DNA of 18,879 nucleotides from Lachnospiraceae bacterium (GCA_900770325.1 CAAGKE010000141.1:1-18879), one strand, 5' to 3'; shown: positions 8,212 to 16,361, counted from the stretch's first letter. A program made the numbers and translations. The notes: generated by a model not told the origin, from the sequence alone.

Positions 8212-9654
8212 TCAAACCTGATATAAAACCTGATAAACCTCATCCTCATCAATCATACGGCCGTTTCTCAGGTACAGATCATCTCCGTCCAGCAGATTCA
8301 GATCTGCCAGATTCATGGTGAGAATGACCACCGCAATTCCCCTGTTTCTGAAATCCTCCAGTGATCTTAACGTGATTTCCTTCATGTGAAGATCCATATC
8401 CGAAAAAGGCTTCTCACAGAAAATCACCTTGGGTGCTGACAAAAGCAGCTTCAAAAACACAACCTGCTGTAACTGAAAGGATGGAAGATCCCTGAGCTTT
8501 TTCCCTGCACAGCCTTTACCGATCTCCTTTTCGATCACAGCATCCAGGTTCTTCCGGTACTTGCGGAAAAACCAGACGCTGGGCACCTTAATGGAAAGAT
8601 CCATCATCACATTATCCCGCACCGTCATATTCTGAATCACCATGCTTTCATAAGCCCGCTCTCTGCAGTATGCGATTCCCCTTTTTTTCATATCCATCAC
8701 ATTCTGGATCCGGATCTCTTCCTCCCGGAAACAGAGGTTTCCCGTATACTTTTTTTCTTCACCCAGAATAACGGACCGGATCCCTTCCAGGCTTTCCATA
8801 TCAAGACAGAGAATTTTTAATATCTCTCCCTGCGGCGCATTAAAGGTGACACCTTCCAGCTTTGCGGATGTCACATTACGAAACTGAAACAGTTCCTCTT
8901 CTTCTCCGGTCTCTACTGTCAGTCTGTGACCTACCCGGTTCCTTGTGGACAGAAACGTATGCAGCTTCTGCCGGTTGATAAAACTGGTTTCAAAGCATCC
9001 CAGGTCTGTTCTGTCTTTTATCACCAGAAGCTTATTTGTCCAGGAAAAAATCAGGTCTCCAAAGGGTTCGATCAGAATAAATGTACGCTGGCTGGCCTGT
9101 ATCTGCAGTACAAGCTGATGAATTTCTTCCAGCTCTGCATTCTGCAGAAAGCTGGAAATATCCATCAGCACGATCACCTTCTTATTTTCAGCATAAGCCT
9201 TTACCAGCTCAACTATGATCCGTTCCTTTTCTGTCAGACATCTGACCGGCTTGGAGATATCCAGTGACAAATGAAAATACTCCAGATACCCTGATGTCTG
9301 TTCCATATATCTGCTGCTGTGGACCAGATCTCCCTTATCCGCAAAAATACAGATATTCTCCGAGACAGACAGCGTATGGATCAATTTGCTCTTCTTCTGG
9401 ATAATGGTAAAACAGTCATGAAACAGGCCTGCAACAGCCGTTTCCTCTACCGGTTTATTTTCAAACCGGATCCTTCCCCCGGACACCTCACATTCTCCGG
9501 AAAAAAAGGAAATCATCAGATTCCTCTCCTCAATACTGTCACAAATGATTCCATACTGATCCTCTTCATATACATGCATGGTAAATTTGGGGAATCCGTT
9601 TTTTTCATTTTTAATAATGCTGACATTCTCCAGCGCAAATTCTTCTTTTTTCAT
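8212..9654 (-). CDS. Degenerate RbsA/MglA-like double ABC domain protein (pseudo-ATPase)
   Basis: The 480 residues follow the two-domain layout of sugar ABC ATPases (RbsA/MglA, about 500 residues), but the catalytic motifs are gone in both halves. In half 1 the Walker A loop is replaced by IICDSIEERNLM (37-48), the signature reads CLTEKERIIVE (139-149), and Walker B keeps its aspartate but loses the glutamate (VLMDISSFL). In half 2, GEILKILCLDMESLEGIR replaces [16 protein letters not shown], the signature is DLPSFQLQQ instead of LSGGNQQ, and Walker B is VIFCEKPFSD. The overall order (Q-loop SVSENI, VRDNVM, NQQ-like QLQQ) is still recognisable. It is the last gene of the regulator operon, coupled to the kinase by ATGA overlap and followed by a strong terminator. 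It cannot be a normal transport motor. It may dock on the permease or kinase as a signalling or inhibitory subunit. Function is inferred. Confidence 0.85.
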   Translation of the reverse strand: MKKEEFALENVSIIKNEKNGFPKFTMHVYEEDQYGIICDSIEERNLMISFFSGECEVSGGRIRFENKPVEETAVAGLFHDCFTIIQKKSKLIHTLSVSENICIFADKGDLVHSSRYMEQTSGYLEYFHLSLDISKPVRCLTEKERIIVELVKAYAENKKVIVLMDISSFLQNAELEEIHQLVLQIQASQRTFILIEPFGDLIFSWTNKLLVIKDRTDLGCFETSFINRQKLHTFLSTRNRVGHRLTVETGEEEELFQFRNVTSAKLEGVTFNAPQGEILKILCLDMESLEGIRSVILGEEKKYTGNLCFREEEIRIQNVMDMKKRGIAYCRERAYESMVIQNMTVRDNVMMDLSIKVPSVWFFRKYRKNLDAVIEKEIGKGCAGKKLRDLPSFQLQQVVFLKLLLSAPKVIFCEKPFSDMDLHMKEITLRSLEDFRNRGIAVVILTMNLADLNLLDGDDLYLRNGRMIDEDEVYQVLYQV

Positions 9655-10682
9655 TTTTCCTCATTTTTCAAAACTACCGGTAATATCATTTCCACTTTCG
9701 TTCCGATTCCCGTAATGCTGTTGATATGAAGTCCATATTCCTCTCCGAACAGAAGCTTTATCCGGCGGCATACATTCTTTAACGCGATTCCGCCCTTCTT
9801 TTTACCATCCTCTTCCGGAATATATCCCACGGACACCCGGTTCAGGCTTTCATTTAATTGAAACAGCCTTTCCTCATCCATCCCCATGCCATTATCTGTA
9901 ATTTCAATATGCAGCTTCTGATCCACGATCTCTACCAGAATATTGATCAATCCTTTTTCAGACATTTTTTCCACACCATGGAAAATAGCATTTTCTACGA
10001 TCGGCTGCAGGGACAGCTTGGGACATCTCATTTGAAGCAGAAGTTCTTCATCATCTCTCATCTGCACCTTCAATGAAAGTTTATCTCCGAACCGGTATTT
10101 CTGGATCTTAAAATAATTTTCCACATTGTCCAGTTCGGCCTGCAGCGTTACCAGGTTCCTTGTATCCGTAATGGTATAACGAAAAAATGTGGATAATGCT
10201 TCTGCAATATCTGCAATATTATCCGCCCCAATACAAAGTGCATCCCCCCGGATCGCATCCAGTGTATTATACAGAAAATGGGGATTGATCTGATTCTGAA
10301 GAGCCAGAAATTCCGCCTGCTTGGTGGAGAGCTGAATCACATTCTGACGGTCCAGCAATCCATCCAGTCTTCCGATCGCATCCTGCAGATCCGGCGTCAG
10401 TGTACCGATATGATCAATAAACTCCCGGTATATTTCTCCCTTTGTAAAGCGCCTGCATAAGCTCCTGTAGTAGGCATAATGCTTCAGAAGCAGCCACAGT
10501 ATCACACCAAAGAAAACTGCCAGTGCAAACAGCAGAATGCTTCCGATCACTTCCCCGTCTTCCGTCCTGATCGTAATTCTATGGGTACACCCCAGCACAA
10601 ACAGAACAGAAAGGCCCGTCAGTACCACAAACTCCAGAATCATTACAATGGCCAATTTCTCAAAAAAACTCAGTCTTTTCAC
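9651..10682 (-). CDS. Sensor-less histidine kinase of the LytS/YesM family
   Basis: This 343-residue membrane kinase is short for the YesM family, which usually carries some 200-250 extracytoplasmic residues. It has two membrane helices (about 10-32 and 46-67) joined by only about 14 residues, and no HAMP domain is evident. The His_kinase segment contains H135 in QINPHFLYNTLDA. The ATPase domain has the N-box PIVENAIFHGVE, ITDNGMGMDEE and a late GGIALKNVCRR. The start is GTG at 10682, supported by GGGGAG six bases upstream. Its stop overlaps the start of the pseudo-ATPase gene (ATGA), so the two are translationally coupled. It should phosphorylate the response regulator just upstream. With no visible sensor it must take its signal from inside the membrane or from a partner, most simply the coupled pseudo-ATPase. 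That partner role is my inference. Confidence 0.93.
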   Translation of the reverse strand: MKRLSFFEKLAIVMILEFVVLTGLSVLFVLGCTHRITIRTEDGEVIGSILLFALAVFFGVILWLLLKHYAYYRSLCRRFTKGEIYREFIDHIGTLTPDLQDAIGRLDGLLDRQNVIQLSTKQAEFLALQNQINPHFLYNTLDAIRGDALCIGADNIADIAEALSTFFRYTITDTRNLVTLQAELDNVENYFKIQKYRFGDKLSLKVQMRDDEELLLQMRCPKLSLQPIVENAIFHGVEKMSEKGLINILVEIVDQKLHIEITDNGMGMDEERLFQLNESLNRVSVGYIPEEDGKKKGGIALKNVCRRIKLLFGEEYGLHINSITGIGTKVEMILPVVLKNEEK

Positions 10683-10711
10683 TTTGTTCTCCCCACCTCC
10701 GGCTGCCCGGA

Positions 10712-12319
10712 TCAGCTATACAGCTTCCGGTATTCCGAAGGACTTAAGCTGGTATACTTTTTAAATACTTTGGAAAAATACTTAATATCCGAATACCCTA
10801 CTTCACAGGCGATCTCTGCAATATCCTTATCAGAACCGGCAATCAGTATTTTTGCGTTATCGATCCGGACCTCCGTCACAAAATCCATAAAATTCTGATT
10901 TGTGGTCTTTTTAAAAATACTTGAAAAATAGGCCGGATTAAATCCAATATAATTGCTCACCATCTCCAGACTGATCGACTCTCCATAGTGCTCTGCAATA
11001 TATTCCTTCGCCATGCGAATCGGCTTGGCTTCCATTGCCTTCTGATTCTGCTCATACCGGGTAATGATCTCTCTGCACTGCCTGGCCAGCCACTCAATTC
11101 CTTCATGAAAGCTGTAAAAGGAATGATATCCTTTTTTCAGATATTCCGCCGAAGGAAGGTCCTCTGTTTCCAGATAGCTTTTTACCCCAAATAAAAACAG
11201 ATCAATAATCTCTCCGCAGCAGGCTTCGATCAGCATTCCGTCCTCCAGATGGCCTTCGATTTTATTTCCTGTTTCCCGGATCATCTGCTCCACTGCCTCA
11301 CCATTGATCAGCTCTATCTCCATCAAAAACTTTTTTCTGATATTGGCAGTGATGATATCAGATACACTGACTTTTCCTTTTTCGCACTTTTCTTCCCAGA
11401 ACAGAAATTTCTCTTCCTGCTCAAACCGCCTCAGCATGGCGATCTGTATTCCCCGGATACTGTCCTTGCCCTGACGCAGATCATCCATTTTTCTGCCGAC
11501 CCCGATCGCTACCCTGGCAAAAGGAAAAATCTCATGAATATTGGCGATATCCACCTTCACCTTTTTCAATTGCCGTGCAAGCTCTTCCTCACAGGCTTCA
11601 TCCGTATTCAAAAGACAGATTACTTCATCCTCATAAATAATACTGATGAATTCTCTGCAGTATTTTTCCAGCTTTTCCCGGATACTCTTCTGGATCTTCG
11701 GCATAATAAAGCTGTTTTCATCATTGTTGTCCTCAACCAGATTCGTATACAGATGGGCGATCACAAAGCGATAGTATTTCCCGTCCAGAGAACAGCCAAA
11801 CCTGTCCTTCAGTTCCGTCCGTCCAAGCAAAGCAATTTCTTCTCTTTTGTTTACGATCAGTTCCGTCAGAAGATTGGATTTTACCTTCTCCCTGGTCTGA
11901 GACAGCTCTATCTTCAGGGTTTCCCGCTCTGTCTCATCCTTGGTCGTTTCTCTGTGTTTATGAATGATCTTATTCAAAACCGCTTCCAGCTCTTTCTTTT
12001 TAATCGGTTTTAAAAGATAATCCTCCACCCCCAGCTTTACGGCCTGCTGCGCATACTCAAACTGACTGTAGCCGCTGATAATCACAAAATAAATATTTCC
12101 CACCGCTTCCAGAGATTTCTCCACCAGCTCAATACCGCTTAAGCTGGGCATCCGGATATCAGTAATGACGATATCCGGTTTCTGGTCGCATATCATTTCA
12201 TACGCTTTCTGTCCATCATTGGCTATCCCTATTACCTCCAGGCCGAAATCTTCCCAGTGGATCAGATGCAGGATCAGCTGGCTCACCTTCATCTCATCAT
12301 CAACAATCAGTACCTTCAT
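10712..12319 (-). CDS. Response regulator, receiver domain plus AraC-type DNA-binding domain (YesN-like)
   Basis: This 535-residue transcription factor has an N-terminal receiver domain (1-120) with acidic D7-D8, phospho-acceptor D54 in VITDIRMPS and K104 in LLKPIKKKE. A middle region of about 300 residues has no fold I can name. The C-terminal AraC/XylS double helix-turn-helix occupies about 430-535 (ISLEMVSNYIGFNPAYFSSI, then IAEIACEVGYSDIKYFSKVF). ATG at 12319 follows GGAGGGGG by five bases; the longer upstream reading overlaps the dehydrogenase gene and lacks such a site. The kinase gene starts 29 bases downstream, so the two form a cognate pair. By analogy with YesMN pairs next to sugar transporters it probably activates the MglBAC-GH3-GH42 operon, whose promoter is the next one downstream. 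That target is inferred. Confidence 0.93.
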   Translation of the reverse strand: MKVLIVDDEMKVSQLILHLIHWEDFGLEVIGIANDGQKAYEMICDQKPDIVITDIRMPSLSGIELVEKSLEAVGNIYFVIISGYSQFEYAQQAVKLGVEDYLLKPIKKKELEAVLNKIIHKHRETTKDETERETLKIELSQTREKVKSNLLTELIVNKREEIALLGRTELKDRFGCSLDGKYYRFVIAHLYTNLVEDNNDENSFIMPKIQKSIREKLEKYCREFISIIYEDEVICLLNTDEACEEELARQLKKVKVDIANIHEIFPFARVAIGVGRKMDDLRQGKDSIRGIQIAMLRRFEQEEKFLFWEEKCEKGKVSVSDIITANIRKKFLMEIELINGEAVEQMIRETGNKIEGHLEDGMLIEACCGEIIDLFLFGVKSYLETEDLPSAEYLKKGYHSFYSFHEGIEWLARQCREIITRYEQNQKAMEAKPIRMAKEYIAEHYGESISLEMVSNYIGFNPAYFSSIFKKTTNQNFMDFVTEVRIDNAKILIAGSDKDIAEIACEVGYSDIKYFSKVFKKYTSLSPSEYRKLYS

Positions 12320-12372
12320 GAAAGCCCCCTCCATGTATATGATTTTTTTACAGAATCCTTCCGGCCATTCCC

Positions 12373-13551
12373 TTATTTCGCCATCCGGTAGATATTGGCC
12401 ATATCTTCTTTCTGCAATACCCGGAATCCGCCCACTGTGCGTTTTCCAAAGAAGCTGCATTTTTCCGCCAGTTCCTGTATCTGCTCCTCTGTCAGGTCGA
12501 TCCCCAGTTCATGAATGCGAACAGGCATCCCCAGTTCCCGGAAGAACTGCTCCGTTGCTTCTATCCCTGCCAGGGCTGTCCGCTCCGGACGATCATAATC
12601 CATGGGAATTCCCAGCACTCTCTCCGCATACTGTGCAAATCTCACCGGCTTGTCCTGATACACATAACGTGCCCAGCTTCCCCATACCGCCGCCAGGCCC
12701 GCTCCATGGGCCACATCAAACATACCGCTCAACTCATGCTCCAGCTGATGGCTGGCCCAGTCCTCTGCCATGCCGCAGCTGAGCAGTCCGTTGTGGGACA
12801 GACTTCCGGCCCACATCACCTGTGCTCTTGCGTCATAATTTTCCGGTTCCTTCATCAGGATACGGGCATTGTACATCACTGTTTTCAATAATGCTTCCGC
12901 CATGCCGTCCACCAGCATAGTATCCTCTCCCGTATGGAAGTAGCGTTCCATGGTGTGCATCAGAATATCCACACAGCCGCTGGCCGTCTGATAGGCCGGC
13001 AGAGTATAGGTCAGTTCCGGATTCATCACTGCAAATCTGCAACGGGCATAATCCGTACTGTATCCCCGTTTCAGCCATCCATCCTCATTGGTCATTACAC
13101 AGGAACGGCTCATTTCACTTCCCGCTGCCGCGATCGTCAGTACCGCTCCGATGGGCATACAGCCTTTGGCTGCTCTCTTTCTGTCATAAAAATCCCATAC
13201 ATCCCCTTCATTCGCCAGGCCATATCCGATGCATTTGGTGGAATCGATCACGCTGCCGCCGCCTACCGCCAGCAGAAAATCCACTCCTTCCTTCCGTCCC
13301 AGCTCGATTCCTTCCCTGGCAAGACTCAGCCGCGGATTTGGCTTCACCCCTCCAAGCATCACATACCCGATACCGGCCTCGCTCAGCGACTGGCCGATCC
13401 GGTCCAGAAGCCCTGATTTTCTGGCACTTTCCCCGCCGAAATGTACCAGTACCTTTGTGCCGCCCTGTTCCTTCACAAGACGTCCCACTTCCAGTTCCGT
13501 ACCCTTTCCAAACACCACTTTCGTCGGTGCAAAATATTCAAATCTGTTCAT
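12373..13551 (-). CDS. Iron-containing alcohol dehydrogenase, YqhD/BdhA type
   Basis: This 392-residue cytoplasmic enzyme reduces aldehydes to alcohols (or the reverse) with NAD(P)H. It opens with NRFEYFAPTKVVFGKGTE, typical of the BdhA/YqhD branch of group III alcohol dehydrogenases. It has the nucleotide-binding GGGSVID (97-103) and a complete metal site: D195, H199, H268 and H282, matching YqhD D194, H198, H267 and H281 with the same 14-residue spacing between the last two. The start is supported by GGAGG seven bases before the ATG. It is preceded at 28 bases by the ferredoxin-like gene and followed at 53 bases by the response regulator without a terminator. A role in disposing of reducing power or sugar-derived aldehydes is plausible. 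The physiological substrate and its link to the sugar genes are not shown by the sequence. Confidence 0.92.
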   Translation of the reverse strand: MNRFEYFAPTKVVFGKGTELEVGRLVKEQGGTKVLVHFGGESARKSGLLDRIGQSLSEAGIGYVMLGGVKPNPRLSLAREGIELGRKEGVDFLLAVGGGSVIDSTKCIGYGLANEGDVWDFYDRKRAAKGCMPIGAVLTIAAAGSEMSRSCVMTNEDGWLKRGYSTDYARCRFAVMNPELTYTLPAYQTASGCVDILMHTMERYFHTGEDTMLVDGMAEALLKTVMYNARILMKEPENYDARAQVMWAGSLSHNGLLSCGMAEDWASHQLEHELSGMFDVAHGAGLAAVWGSWARYVYQDKPVRFAQYAERVLGIPMDYDRPERTALAGIEATEQFFRELGMPVRIHELGIDLTEEQIQELAEKCSFFGKRTVGGFRVLQKEDMANIYRMAK

Positions 13552-13579
13552 TTTATCCTCCTTCTTCCCAAATCCCGCT

Positions 13580-14116
13580 TTAGTTCTTCTGCTTTTTCTT
13601 TTTATTCATCTGGCTGGACAATAACTTGTCCAGATAAATGGACTTAAACTGTTTGCTGGCCAGCGCCTGTTTCAATGGGGGAAGATCCAGGATAACCGAA
13701 AATACGGCTGCCATGGCACGGTGATTGGCAAAAGCCTGATTATCAAAAATCAGGTTCTGCAGCGTGCCCTTTTCAATTGCCTGCAGCACAAAACGGTGGG
13801 TGCTGTTTACCGGTGTAATGACCTGAACCGGACGCCGCTGCAGCTCGATAGCCTTTGTGGGACAGTTTCTGGCACATACACCGCAGCCCAGACAGATATC
13901 GGTGTTCACCACTGCCTTTTTCTTTGCTCTTTTTCTTCCTTCCCCGGTTTCTCCCTGTTTTTCGCCTCCGGCGCCTGACCCGGTAAAGGCTTCTTTTTCT
14001 GTATAGAGTACCTGTAAAATCTGATAGAGCGTATCCGAAACCGGAGCTCCCTGGGTGAACCAGTTGATTCGATCCTCCAGATTTTTGTAGGCATCCCTGC
14101 TGGAAATATGTCCCAT
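13580..14116 (-). CDS. Small 4Fe-4S ferredoxin-like protein, probably internally deleted
   Basis: This 178-residue protein carries one 4Fe-4S motif, CLGCGVCARNC (C75, C78, C81, C85), then a conserved tail with RPVQVITPVNSTHR, LQNLIFDNQ and LPPLKQALASKQFKS. The start at ATG 14116 fits AAAGGA upstream and the promoter. Clostridial relatives, as I remember them, are about 450-500 residues, begin with the same MGHISS-DAY-LE-RIN-QGAP segment, and have a long middle section with more cysteines and a first 4Fe-4S cluster. Here residue 43 runs straight into a low-complexity linker rich in G, E and K (about 44-67), so some 280 residues seem missing in frame. It probably carries one electron-transfer cluster; its partner is unknown. 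The dehydrogenase gene starts 28 bases downstream. The deletion is inferred from memory of the family, not from an alignment. Confidence 0.75.
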   Translation of the reverse strand: MGHISSRDAYKNLEDRINWFTQGAPVSDTLYQILQVLYTEKEAFTGSGAGGEKQGETGEGRKRAKKKAVVNTDICLGCGVCARNCPTKAIELQRRPVQVITPVNSTHRFVLQAIEKGTLQNLIFDNQAFANHRAMAAVFSVILDLPPLKQALASKQFKSIYLDKLLSSQMNKKKKQKN

Positions 14117-14146
14117 AACAATATCCTTTCTTTCATCTTTTTCACA

Positions 14147-14176
14147 ATTATACCGCTTTACCAGGGAAGATATCAA
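14147..14176 (-). promoter_or_regulatory. Sigma-A-type promoter of the ferredoxin-ADH-regulator operon
   Basis: Minus strand: -35 TTGATA (14176-14171), 18-base spacer, -10 TATAAT (14152-14147). Transcription would begin near 14140, 20-25 bases before the chosen ATG at 14116. This rules out the longer upstream reading of the ferredoxin-like protein. No terminator is seen before 8196, so this promoter may drive ferredoxin, dehydrogenase, response regulator, kinase and the pseudo-ATPase together. Confidence 0.75.
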
Positions 14177-14201
14177 ACTGTTTTTTTTCTGCAATGATTC
14201 A

Positions 14202-14229
14202 GAAAAGGCTGCCGCAAAACACGACAGCC
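14202..14229 (-). terminator. Rho-independent terminator after the GH127-GH31 operon
   Basis: On the minus strand GGCTGTCG, loop TGTTTTG, CGGCAGCC form an 8-pair stem with one G-U wobble, followed by TTTTCTG. An A-run lies 5' and so gives a T-run for plus-strand reading too, but there the wobble becomes a C-A mismatch. It lies between the GH31 stop and the promoter of the ferredoxin-like gene, and shares its GCTGCCG arm with two other intergenic hairpins. Confidence 0.75.
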
Positions 14230-14336
14230 GTTTTTTGTTACTCCATTCCAGCTTTTAATATTTCATATCCGGCCTGATGCAAAGCACACATCAGCTTTAC
14301 TGACATCATGCATCTGCGAAGTTCACGCTTATAACA

Positions 14337-16175
14337 TCAGTCAACAAACTTAAATTCAGAATCATTGGTTGTAAATACCGGGATCACAGACAGCGGTGCA
14401 TCACACTGAACGGTTGTGCCGCCATCATATACCTTGCCGGTCCGAACCTCTTTCCAGATCCTTCCTGCCGGAAGATATACGCTGCGCTCTCTCATGCCTT
14501 CGTACAGTACCGGTGCCACCAGAATATCCGGTCCAAACATATACTCATCGTTGATATCCCAGCACTTCTCATCCTCCGGATTATCATAGAACAGCGGACG
14601 AATCACCGGTGTTCCCTTTTCATGAGCCTTCACCATCTGCTCTTTTACGTAGGGACGCAGCGTTTCTCTGGTATCCACCAGTCCCTTCAGGATCTTATAA
14701 ACATCCTCTCCGTAGCTGTAGATTTCATTATCCGCGCCGCTTCCGAAGGGCTGATTCCACATCTTTGCCGCATTGGAGATGGTGAAATCAATGGGATCAC
14801 GGAAACCATGAAGCCTTGTTACCGGGCAGAACAGACCAAACTGGAACCAGCGGATCAAAAGCTCATGGAATTTGGGATCATGAATATCGCCGCCGGTAAA
14901 TCCTCCGATATCCGTTGTCCACCACGGAATACCGGACAATCCCACATTCAGCCCTGCAGCCATCTGATTACGCAGGAAATCGAAGGTAGAGTGGGTATCA
15001 CCGGACCACAGCAGCGCACCGTAACGCTGACTTCCTGCCCATACGCACCGGAGCAGATTCAGGATATTTTCCTGGCCCTCTGCTTCCATTCCCTCATAAA
15101 ATGCCTTTGCATATTCTACCGGATAGAAATTGGAAACCTTCACTGCGGGCCCTTTATAATATCTGAAATTGTCATAGTCGTAGTGGAACATATAATCAGG
15201 CTCTGCCTCATCCAGCCAGAAGATCTTAATACCGTACTTATAGTAGTTTTCCTTTGCCTTATTCCATACGTACTGTCTTGATTCCGGATTAAATGCGTCA
15301 AACAGGTATTCATTTCCCATAAACTGCATCTGCACCGCATTAGCGCGTTCCGAACGAACCAGAAGGCCCAGCTCTTTCATTTCCTCATAATTTTCACTGT
15401 TCACATCCACAGTAGGCCAGATGGAAACCATCAGTTCAATTCCCATGCTCTTTAATTCATCCACCATAGCCTGGGGATCCGGCCAGTACTTGGGATCAAA
15501 TTTCCACTCACCCTGCTGCGGCCAGTGGAAGAAATCACATACGATAACAGAAATCGGAATCCCTCTCTTTTTATATTCTCTCGCCACATTCAGAAGCTGT
15601 TCCTGTGTAGTATAACGCAGCTTGCACTGCCAGAAACCGGTGGCATAATCCGGCATCATGGGCACTTTACCGGTGGCATTCGCATATGCCTCTTCGATCT
15701 CTGCCGGGGTATCGCCGGCTGTGATCCACAGATCCATATGTTCCGAACATTCCGCCACCCACTCTGTCATATTGTTGGCAAAGGTAACCCGGCCTATAGC
15801 AGGATTATTCCACAGCATACCATATCCTTTGTTGGAAAGCGCAAAAGGTATGCTGGACTGAGTATTTCTCTGTGCCAGTTCCAGAGTACAGCCCTTCATA
15901 TTGAGCTGCTTTTCCTGCCTCTGGCCCAGTCCGAAGATTTTTTCTCCATCCTGGCCTTCAAAACGCAGCGTAAGCTTGTAATCACTGGAACCGATAATCG
16001 GCTTATATTCACGCCCCGGAATTGCCAGCGGACTGGTTTTCAGACCGCCGTTATTCACTCTCCAGCGCTCCTCCAGAAGCACTTCACCCTTCTGATTATA
16101 ATAAGTCAGCCATCCAAATTCATTAAAAGCTGCCGTCAGTTTTCCGTTTGTAATACTGGCGGTTTTTCCTTCCAC
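14337..16175 (-). CDS. GH31 alpha-xylosidase-type glycosidase (start region disrupted)
   Basis: GH31 retaining alpha-glycosidase, probably alpha-xylosidase or alpha-glucosidase, cytoplasmic. Counting from the first usable start in frame (GTG at 16175, 612 residues), the nucleophile is D322 in KIFWLDEAEPDY and the acid/base is D393 in LLWSGDTHS. Other GH31 landmarks are GLGQRQEK, PDYATGFWQCKLRY, IPISVIVCDFFHW, and GLSGIPWWTTDIGGF. The protein ends normally in PLSVIPVF plus a short tail. The same frame stays open for 57 more codons upstream and reads like the missing N-terminal beta-sandwich, but contains no ATG, GTG or TTG. The strong Shine-Dalgarno and ATG at 16359-16345 are in another frame. 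Unless this is a sequencing error, a 612-residue product lacking its N-terminus, or nothing, is made. A terminator follows the gene. Exact substrate is not resolvable. Confidence 0.87.
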   Translation of the reverse strand: MEGKTASITNGKLTAAFNEFGWLTYYNQKGEVLLEERWRVNNGGLKTSPLAIPGREYKPIIGSSDYKLTLRFEGQDGEKIFGLGQRQEKQLNMKGCTLELAQRNTQSSIPFALSNKGYGMLWNNPAIGRVTFANNMTEWVAECSEHMDLWITAGDTPAEIEEAYANATGKVPMMPDYATGFWQCKLRYTTQEQLLNVAREYKKRGIPISVIVCDFFHWPQQGEWKFDPKYWPDPQAMVDELKSMGIELMVSIWPTVDVNSENYEEMKELGLLVRSERANAVQMQFMGNEYLFDAFNPESRQYVWNKAKENYYKYGIKIFWLDEAEPDYMFHYDYDNFRYYKGPAVKVSNFYPVEYAKAFYEGMEAEGQENILNLLRCVWAGSQRYGALLWSGDTHSTFDFLRNQMAAGLNVGLSGIPWWTTDIGGFTGGDIHDPKFHELLIRWFQFGLFCPVTRLHGFRDPIDFTISNAAKMWNQPFGSGADNEIYSYGEDVYKILKGLVDTRETLRPYVKEQMVKAHEKGTPVIRPLFYDNPEDEKCWDINDEYMFGPDILVAPVLYEGMRERSVYLPAGRIWKEVRTGKVYDGGTTVQCDAPLSVIPVFTTNDSEFKFVD

Positions 16176-16359
16176 CCTGATCTGTGCCTCACAGGGAACC
16201 GGATCCAGCAGTGCCCAAGGTTCCTCAGATACAGCGGGTGTTTTCGTTCCCCGGATTCTGAGACTGTTCTCGCCCCATGGCTCTAATTGAAGAATTTCAC
16301 CGTCATTCCGGTATATCAGTTTATTCCCTTCTACATTTAAATGCCATTTTCTTCCTCCT
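16176..16359 (-). other. GH31 N-terminal coding segment cut off from its start codon
   Basis: AGGAGG (16359-16354), a 6-base spacer and ATG (16347-16345) form an ideal start site, but that ATG opens only MAFKCRRE and then TAA. One base over, the GH31 frame runs without stop from TGG at 16346 and reads WHLNVEGNKLIYRNDGEILQ and LEPWGENSLRIRGTKTP, typical of a GH31 N-terminus. Either one extra G in ATGGCAT, or loss of one copy of a tandem AAATG (original AAAATGAAATGGCAT, giving M-K-W-H-L), explains the break. Confidence 0.7.
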
Positions 16360-16361
16360 TT

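Noticed and set aside
12320..12460. N-terminal extension of the response regulator into the dehydrogenase gene
   Set aside because: The receiver domain begins exactly at MKVLIVDDE behind GGAGGGGG; the extension is dehydrogenase sequence read in another frame.
14117..14194. Longer ferredoxin-like protein starting at 14194
   Set aside because: The extension overlaps the TTGATA/TATAAT promoter, whose transcript would begin only near 14140.
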